DNA from: CAZXVW01 sp964644025
GTDB taxonomy: Bacteria > Acidobacteriota > Terriglobia > Bryobacterales > Bryobacteraceae
Length of the DNA: 15,906 nt
Direction: 5' to 3'
NCBI GenBank assembly: GCA_964644025.1
Contig: CAZXVW010000100.1
Location: 1 to 15,906 of the forward strand
Shown: positions 12,486 through 15,906 of the stretch, piece after piece
How positions within the stretch are numbered: position 1 is the stretch's first letter
Layout: the number at the start of each line of letters is the position of its first letter
Made by a program: the position numbers and the translations under genes
The notes under the pieces: model-generated
The model's input: the letters and a program-made list of their open reading frames with translations, nothing else
Told to the model about the DNA's origin: nothing
Databases searched by the model: none

Positions 12486-13226
12486 ATGCGAACGCTGGAA
12501 ACCATCGAGATCTCGAAAGCCTACCGCGGCCGCAAGGTCGTCGACGACGTCTCCCTCAAGGTTGTCGAGGGAGAGGTCGTTGGCCTTCTGGGCCCCAACG
12601 GCGCCGGTAAGACAACGTCTTTCTACATGATCGTGGGGCTGATTCGCCCGGATTCCGGCAGTGTCTTGCTCGACGGCGCCGACGTCACTGACATGCCCAT
12701 GTATCAACGGGCGCGCCGCGGCATCAGTTACCTTCCCCAGGAGCCCTCCGTGTTCCGGAAGCTGACCGTGGAGGAGAACCTGATGGCGATCCTGGAAACC
12801 ATGCCGCTCAGCCGGCACGAGCGGCGCGCGCGCATGGAGAACCTCATTGAACAGCTCGGCCTGGAAAAGGTGCGCCACAACAAGGCCTATGCCCTTTCGG
12901 GCGGGGAGCGGCGCCGGGTGGAAATCGCCCGCTCCCTGGTGATCGAGCCAAGCTTCCTGCTTCTCGACGAGCCGTTTTCCGGCATCGATCCCATCCAGGT
13001 GCTGGAATTGCAGCGGATCATATCCGAACTCAAGCGAACCGGCATCGGCGTGCTGGTCACCGACCACAACGTGAGGGAAACGCTGGCGGTGACCGATCGC
13101 GCCTACATCATCAACAACGGAAAAATCTTCCGCTCGGGCAGTCCCGAAGAACTCGGACGTGACCCCGAGGTTAAGCGCGTCTATCTCGGCGAGAGTTTCC
13201 AGTTTGAGGTCGGCAGTTGGCGGTAA
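12486..13226 (+). CDS. lptB: LPS export ABC transporter ATPase LptB
   Basis: 246-aa cytoplasmic ATPase that drives LPS extraction from the inner membrane with LptF/LptG. All ABC motifs are present: Walker A GPNGAGKTT (about 37-45), Q-loop in YLPQEPSVF (about 82-90), signature LSGGERRR (about 137-144), Walker B LLLDEPFSGIDP (about 157-168) and H-loop TDHN (about 192-195). The LPQEPSVFRKLTVEEN stretch and the GIDP D-loop are typical of LptB rather than other ABC proteins. It starts 6 nt after the fusion gene's stop with no clear Shine-Dalgarno, indicating coupling. lptF, lptG and lptD are not in the window. Converges with dut, 10 nt apart. Confidence 0.97.
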   Translation: MRTLETIEISKAYRGRKVVDDVSLKVVEGEVVGLLGPNGAGKTTSFYMIVGLIRPDSGSVLLDGADVTDMPMYQRARRGISYLPQEPSVFRKLTVEENLMAILETMPLSRHERRARMENLIEQLGLEKVRHNKAYALSGGERRRVEIARSLVIEPSFLLLDEPFSGIDPIQVLELQRIISELKRTGIGVLVTDHNVRETLAVTDRAYIINNGKIFRSGSPEELGRDPEVKRVYLGESFQFEVGSWR

Positions 13227-13236
13227 ACGCTCGCGC

Positions 13237-13668
13237 CTACCTGCCCGAGGAACCGAAGCCTCCGGCTCCCCGCGCTGACTCGCCCAGTTCCGCCTCTTCC
13301 CACTCGACGGGCTCGTAGCGGCTGAGGATCAACTGCGCGATCCGGTCGCCGGCCCGAACCTGGTACGGCTCGCGGCCCAGGTTGAGCAAGATCACCCGGA
13401 TCTCGCCGCGGTAGCCGGGATCAATCGTGCCCGGTGAATTCGGCAGCGTGATCCCATGCCGCAAGGCCAGGCCGCTGCGAGGCCGGACCTGTGCCTCGAA
13501 TCCCGGCGGGAGCTCAACCGCCAGGCCCGTCGGCACCGCCTTCGGCATCCCGGGCTCCAGGACCACGCTTTCCACCGCCCGCAAATCCATCCCGGCGTCT
13601 TCGTCCGGCCCGTGAGCGTATTCCGGCAAAACCGCCTCCGGGTGCAATCTCTCAATTCGGATTCTCAT
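13237..13668 (-). CDS. dut: Deoxyuridine 5'-triphosphate nucleotidohydrolase (dUTPase)
   Basis: Trimeric dUTPase that splits dUTP into dUMP and pyrophosphate, keeping uracil out of DNA and supplying dUMP for dTMP synthesis. 143 aa, normal length. All five motifs are present: motif 1 DAGMDLRA (24-31), motif 2 RPRSGLA (62-68), motif 3 GTIDPGYRGE with D83 (80-89), motif 4 GDRIAQLIL (107-115) and motif 5 RGAGGFGSSG (133-142). The ATG at 13668 gives the standard N-terminus; the frame runs on upstream only because it is the antisense of the thyX-like gene. A TATCAT hexamer ends 10 nt before the ATG, with no Shine-Dalgarno, so a nearly leaderless mRNA is likely. Diverges from the thyX-like gene, with which it forms a functional pair. 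Confidence 0.97.
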   Translation of the reverse strand: MRIRIERLHPEAVLPEYAHGPDEDAGMDLRAVESVVLEPGMPKAVPTGLAVELPPGFEAQVRPRSGLALRHGITLPNSPGTIDPGYRGEIRVILLNLGREPYQVRAGDRIAQLILSRYEPVEWEEAELGESARGAGGFGSSGR

Positions 13669-13677
13669 GGAATCCGC

Positions 13678-13684
13678 TATGATA
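13678..13684. promoter_or_regulatory. Symmetric -10 element serving dut and thyX
   Basis: TATGAT (plus, 13678-13683) and TATCAT (minus, 13679-13684) overlap in the near-palindrome CTATGATAG (13677-13685). Each matches TATAAT at five of six positions. The plus copy ends 9 nt before the thyX-like GTG; the minus copy ends 10 nt before the dut ATG. -35 elements are weak on both sides. The whole divergent gap is 24 bp. Confidence 0.5.
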
Positions 13685-13692
13685 GCTTTTTC

Positions 13693-15129
13693 GTGGCCCG
13701 AGAGAAACCCAGGCGAGTTTTGAGCGTCGCGCCGATGCCGCCGGAAAAGTCGGCCTACGCGCTGGCCCGCTACAGCCGCTCGCCGGATTCCATCCGGCAG
13801 TCCATCGAATGGGTCCGGCGTCACGATTCCCGCAAGTTCCTCGAAAGCTTCTACTTTCAGTACGGCCACGCCTCGATCGCCGACCTCGGTCACGTGGTGC
13901 TCTGCTTCGAGGGGATCTCCGAGTTGGCGGCCACCGAAGTCGAGGACGAGCAGCTCTGGGACGGCCAGGCGCGTTCCTCGCGCTATCAGGACTTCTCGAA
14001 AAAGGGCTTCGTCATCCCGCCGGAGTTCGACGCCGCCCAGGCCGCCGCTTACCGGACCGCGGGCGAGCAACTGCTGGCGGCATACGGGGCGGTTCATGCG
14101 GCGGTTGGCCGCTATTTGCGCCAGCAACTCCCCCGCCCTCCGGAAATGAAACCGGCCGCCTACGAGCGCAACATGGACGCCCGGGCGTTCGACGTGGCCC
14201 GGTACCTGCTGTTCTGGGGCGTGCCGACCGGGGTCGGTCAGATCACCAGCATCCGAACGCTCGAGCGCCAGATTCGGCGCCTCAAAGCGAGTGAATATGC
14301 CGAAGTGCGCGAGGTGGCCGGCGAGATGGTGGAAGCCTGCTCCAGGGAGCCGGATTGTGCCTGGGACGCGAACTCGGCCCAGGAACCCCTGGCTCCGACG
14401 CTGGCGCGCTACGTGGAAGCCGACGCACACCTGCGCAAGGCGCGCCGCGATCTACGTCTTTGGGCGCAGCAGAATCTGCCGCCGCCCTCGGGCCTGGACA
14501 TTGACGATGTGGACCTGCTGCGGCCCGCCGAGACCTCCGCCGATATCGCGGCCACGCTGCTGTACCCGGTGACCGACCGGCCTTACCGGGAGTTATACGA
14601 ACTGGCCGCGGGTTGGAGCCGCGGCCGGCGGGAGGAGGTCATCCAGCTCGCCTTGCGATCCCGCTCCCAGCGGGACGAGCTGTTGCGGGCCTTCCGCGCC
14701 GGGCCGTACGTCTATGACATCGTCATGGACATCGGCGCTTACCGGGACCTCCACCGCCACCGGCGGTGTCAGCAGTTCCGCCAGGCCTACTCCGGGCACC
14801 TCGGCTATGCCACGCCCGAGCTGATCCGCCGCACGGGCCTGACTGAGTTCTACGCCACCACCATGAACCACGCCATGGAAGCCATGCACCGCCTGCCGGA
14901 GCCCGGCGCCCACTACCTGCTCCCGTTCGGCGCCCGGTCCCGCTTCCTCTTCAAGATGGATTTCGCCGAGGCGGACTACATTTGCCGCCTCCGCACGGGC
15001 GTCAAGGGACACTTCAGCTACCGCGAGGTGGCCTGGAAAATGAAGCAGAAGATGGAAGAGCTGGAACCGGAGCTCGGCAAGCTTATCCGCGCCACGCCGC
15101 CGTCCGTGGAAGATCCGCTGACGCGCTGA
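13693..15129 (+). CDS. thyX: Tandem-domain ThyX-like protein (FAD-dependent thymidylate synthase family)
   Basis: 478-aa protein, about twice the length of a classical ThyX, which converts dUMP to dTMP with methylene-tetrahydrofolate, FAD and NAD(P)H. Two ThyX-like halves are visible. The first (about 15-215) has YGHASIADLGH (57-67), SSRY (95-98) and a helical end with VARYLLFWGVPTGVGQITS (168-186). The second (about 280-465) has LHRHRRCQQF (353-362) and FGARSRFLFKMDF (412-424). The family motif RHRxxSxxxxSxRY is split: SxRY survives only in the first half (RHR positions are DEQ), RHR only in the second (the SxRY positions are A365-SG). The GTG 13693 is chosen because similar proteins begin shortly before PPEKSAYALA; ATG 13735 is the alternative. 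Next to dut. Enzymatic activity is likely but not certain given the split motif. Confidence 0.85.
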   Translation: MAREKPRRVLSVAPMPPEKSAYALARYSRSPDSIRQSIEWVRRHDSRKFLESFYFQYGHASIADLGHVVLCFEGISELAATEVEDEQLWDGQARSSRYQDFSKKGFVIPPEFDAAQAAAYRTAGEQLLAAYGAVHAAVGRYLRQQLPRPPEMKPAAYERNMDARAFDVARYLLFWGVPTGVGQITSIRTLERQIRRLKASEYAEVREVAGEMVEACSREPDCAWDANSAQEPLAPTLARYVEADAHLRKARRDLRLWAQQNLPPPSGLDIDDVDLLRPAETSADIAATLLYPVTDRPYRELYELAAGWSRGRREEVIQLALRSRSQRDELLRAFRAGPYVYDIVMDIGAYRDLHRHRRCQQFRQAYSGHLGYATPELIRRTGLTEFYATTMNHAMEAMHRLPEPGAHYLLPFGARSRFLFKMDFAEADYICRLRTGVKGHFSYREVAWKMKQKMEELEPELGKLIRATPPSVEDPLTR

Positions 15130-15149
15130 GATTTGAAGATATACCGCCT

Positions 15150-15396
15150 GTCCGGCCTTCAGGCGGCAGCGTACGATTCTGCTCCGAGGGAGCGAAAGGG
15201 AAGTACAGCAGCCGGGGGTTTGGATAGGCCTTGACGCTGCGGGGGCCAAAGGCCACAATCACCGCGTCATCGGGAGGATTGGCGGGCGGCGTGGCCGCCA
15301 GCCGAGCCACCCCAGGCTGGCCGCGGGCACGAGGGTCACTCCCAGGAAGGCCGCCAGCAGATGGCCGGGGGCGTGGAGCCACTTCCGTAAAGACAT
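15150..15396 (-). pseudogene. Decayed 5' fragment of a probable membrane sensor gene
   Basis: From the ATG at 15396 the minus strand reads MSLRKWLHAPGHLLAAFLGV and on to LGWLGWR (34 residues), a basic N-terminus plus transmembrane helix resembling the start of acidobacterial sensor histidine kinases as I remember them. That frame ends soon after at a TGA (near 15255). A second frame, shifted, carries PDDAVIVAFGPRSVKAYP and RLLYFPFAPSEQ (about 15180-15285), which looks like the periplasmic part of such a sensor, before all resemblance ends at the thyX 3' end. So about 60-90 residues seem deleted, the frame is shifted and the kinase body is gone. The gap 15130-15505 holds no intact gene. Identity rests on memory of the family. 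Confidence 0.45.
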
Positions 15397-15423
15397 CGGC
15401 TCACATCCGGGAGATGTCGCCTC

Positions 15424-15429
15424 AAGTAT
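15424..15429 (-). promoter_or_regulatory. -10-like TATACT upstream of the sensor remnant
   Basis: Minus-strand TATACT (five of six to TATAAT) ends 27 nt before the remnant's ATG; it may be the surviving promoter of the decayed gene. No convincing -35. Confidence 0.3.
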
Positions 15430-15440
15430 AGCGATAATTG

Positions 15441-15461
15441 CCAGTGATGGATCTTCACTGG
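15441..15461. repeat. Inverted repeat CCAGTGA / TCACTGG
   Basis: Perfect 7-bp arms (15441-15447 and 15455-15461) around a 7-nt centre. It lies just upstream of the remnant's -10-like box, where an operator would sit, and downstream of the small membrane gene, where it could also act as a 3' hairpin. Confidence 0.45.
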
Positions 15462-15476
15462 GTCATGGTCTGGTCA

Positions 15477-15495
15477 CGGGGCCGATTTCGCCCCG
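15477..15495 (-). terminator. Hairpin after the small membrane protein gene
   Basis: CGGGGC (15477-15482) and GCCCCG (15490-15495) pair around a 7-nt loop, 10 nt past the stop of the minus-strand gene at 15506. No U-run follows, so the terminator call is tentative. Confidence 0.35.
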
Positions 15496-15505
15496 AGCCG
15501 CGTGC

Positions 15506-15769
15506 TCAGGAACGTGAGATGCGCCGGGCTCGCAGGAAAGAAGTGATGCCGAACCACAGCATCAGCGCCACGAAAATCGCCGCCAGCGTGATCCGAAAAA
15601 TACTCTCGGCGTCCCCCTTGTATTCCCGGATCGTACGAATCCCGGATATCAACGCCCACCCGGCCAGCGCCAGGAAGACAAACCCAATCACTTCGTTCCA
15701 CAGCACGCGCAAGGGCTGGATTATGGCCGGAAGAACGTAGTGGAGAAACTGGCGAACCTTACTGAACAT
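15506..15769 (-). CDS. Small two-helix membrane protein, unknown function
   Basis: 87-aa protein I do not recognise beyond its shape: a short amphipathic N-terminus (MFSKVRQFLHYVLPAIIQPL), transmembrane helix 1 at about 26-46 (EVIGFVFLALAGWALISG), a charged loop KGDAES (51-56), transmembrane helix 2 at about 57-78 (FRITLAAIFVALMLWFGI) and a basic end RARRISRS. By the positive-inside rule both ends would face the cytoplasm. The ATG at 15769 has only a weak ribosome site; an extended -10-like TGCTACCAT lies 19 nt upstream. Real coding is supported by the clean two-helix pattern and stop-free frame. The neighbours give no role. Confidence 0.7.
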   Translation of the reverse strand: MFSKVRQFLHYVLPAIIQPLRVLWNEVIGFVFLALAGWALISGIRTIREYKGDAESIFRITLAAIFVALMLWFGITSFLRARRISRS

Positions 15770-15788
15770 CAGGAACCGATTCTTTCTT

Positions 15789-15794
15789 ATGGTA
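15789..15794 (-). promoter_or_regulatory. Extended -10-like TGC-TACCAT for the small membrane gene
   Basis: Minus-strand TACCAT with TG at the extended -10 position ends 19 nt before the ATG at 15769. The region above it (15800-15855) has short GC hairpins such as GGCGG/CCGCC (15806-15810 / 15815-15819). Confidence 0.3.
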
Positions 15795-15880
15795 GCAAAC
15801 GAGCGGGCGGGACTCCGCCGGTTCCCGGAAACCCGACGGCGCAGTCGCCGCGTCGCGTATTCTTAGGGTTGTAGTCCATC

Positions 15881-15906
15881 GTGTTCGAAGACGTTCAGCC
15901 GCCGCC
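15881..15906 (+). CDS. Possible 5' end of a gene leaving the window
   Basis: A GTG at 15881 opens VFEDVQPPP, which runs off the right edge; it vaguely resembles the N-terminus of aromatic-aminotransferase-like proteins (MFEN...). On the other strand a frame ends NVFEHDGLQP at a TAA (15863-15865), followed by a bulged hairpin (15834-15855). Either could be real; nine residues cannot decide. Confidence 0.2.

Noticed and set aside
13456..13692. Upstream extension of the thyX-like frame to ATG 13456
   Set aside because: Those 79 codons are antisense to dut and have no ThyX similarity; the GTG at 13693 lies just before the family-like region.
13669..14430. Long upstream extension of the dut frame (397 codons in all)
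   Set aside because: The extension is antisense to the thyX-like gene; the dUTPase begins at MRIRIE with ATG 13668 and a -10-like box just above it.
15083..15382. 99-codon minus-strand frame as an intact gene
   Set aside because: It overlaps the end of thyX and its meaningful part fits a shifted fragment of the decayed sensor gene better than an independent protein.
1..15906. tRNA, rRNA, CRISPR array, insertion sequence or prophage
   Set aside because: Nothing matching was seen: no spaced direct repeats, no transposase or integrase motifs, no cloverleaf-like intergenic stretch.

Overview
The window is about 15.9 kb of GC-rich, densely coded bacterial chromosome. Gene content points to a diderm (Gram-negative-type) bacterium with LPS transport, most likely an Acidobacteriota member of the Bryobacter/Solibacter type. 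The clues are an ECF sigma / zinc-finger anti-sigma / Spy-like trio, a giant LptC-LptA-like fusion beside lptB, a YtxH + DUF948-like pair next to recX, and a long two-domain ThyX-like protein. This taxonomic call rests on remembered family distribution, not on a search. I see no tRNA, rRNA, CRISPR array, insertion sequence or phage gene.

Layout. Minus strand, 1-9.5 kb: nadA-moaA (NAD and molybdenum-cofactor synthesis, two 4Fe-4S enzymes, 4 nt apart); ECF sigma factor, anti-sigma factor and periplasmic Spy/CnrX-like protein (ATGA overlap, then a 2-nt gap; a candidate ECF-type promoter lies upstream); a membrane-anchored coiled-coil protein of unknown function; a family-2 glycosyltransferase; an exported M1-family metallopeptidase; a CpsB-type PHP tyrosine phosphatase; a DUF948-like membrane coiled-coil protein; and a YtxH protein. 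Plus strand, 9.6-13.2 kb: recX, the LptC/LptA-like fusion and lptB. Then convergent dut (minus) and divergent thyX-like (plus), a decayed fragment of what looks like a membrane sensor gene, and a small two-helix membrane protein.

How the genes work together. LptB (cytoplasmic ATPase) and the 743-residue fusion (inner-membrane anchor plus a long run of OstA-type beta strands) would power and form the periplasmic LPS bridge. dUTPase makes dUMP and ThyX methylates it to dTMP; the two genes face away from each other across 24 bp that hold a symmetric -10 element readable on both strands. The sigma/anti-sigma/Spy trio looks like an envelope-stress or metal-stress circuit. The phosphatase and glycosyltransferase hint at surface polysaccharide, but no tyrosine kinase or export genes are present.

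Most noteworthy: (1) the tandem ThyX-like protein, whose signature motif seems divided between its two halves; (2) the LptC-LptA-like fusion; (3) the shared dut/thyX promoter; (4) -10-like TANNNT hexamers 6-10 nt before five start codons, four of which have no evident Shine-Dalgarno, suggesting leaderless mRNAs; (5) the putative autoregulatory ECF promoter. Nothing here is clearly a wholly new system. Most genes are housekeeping, and the unusual points are in architecture and regulation.
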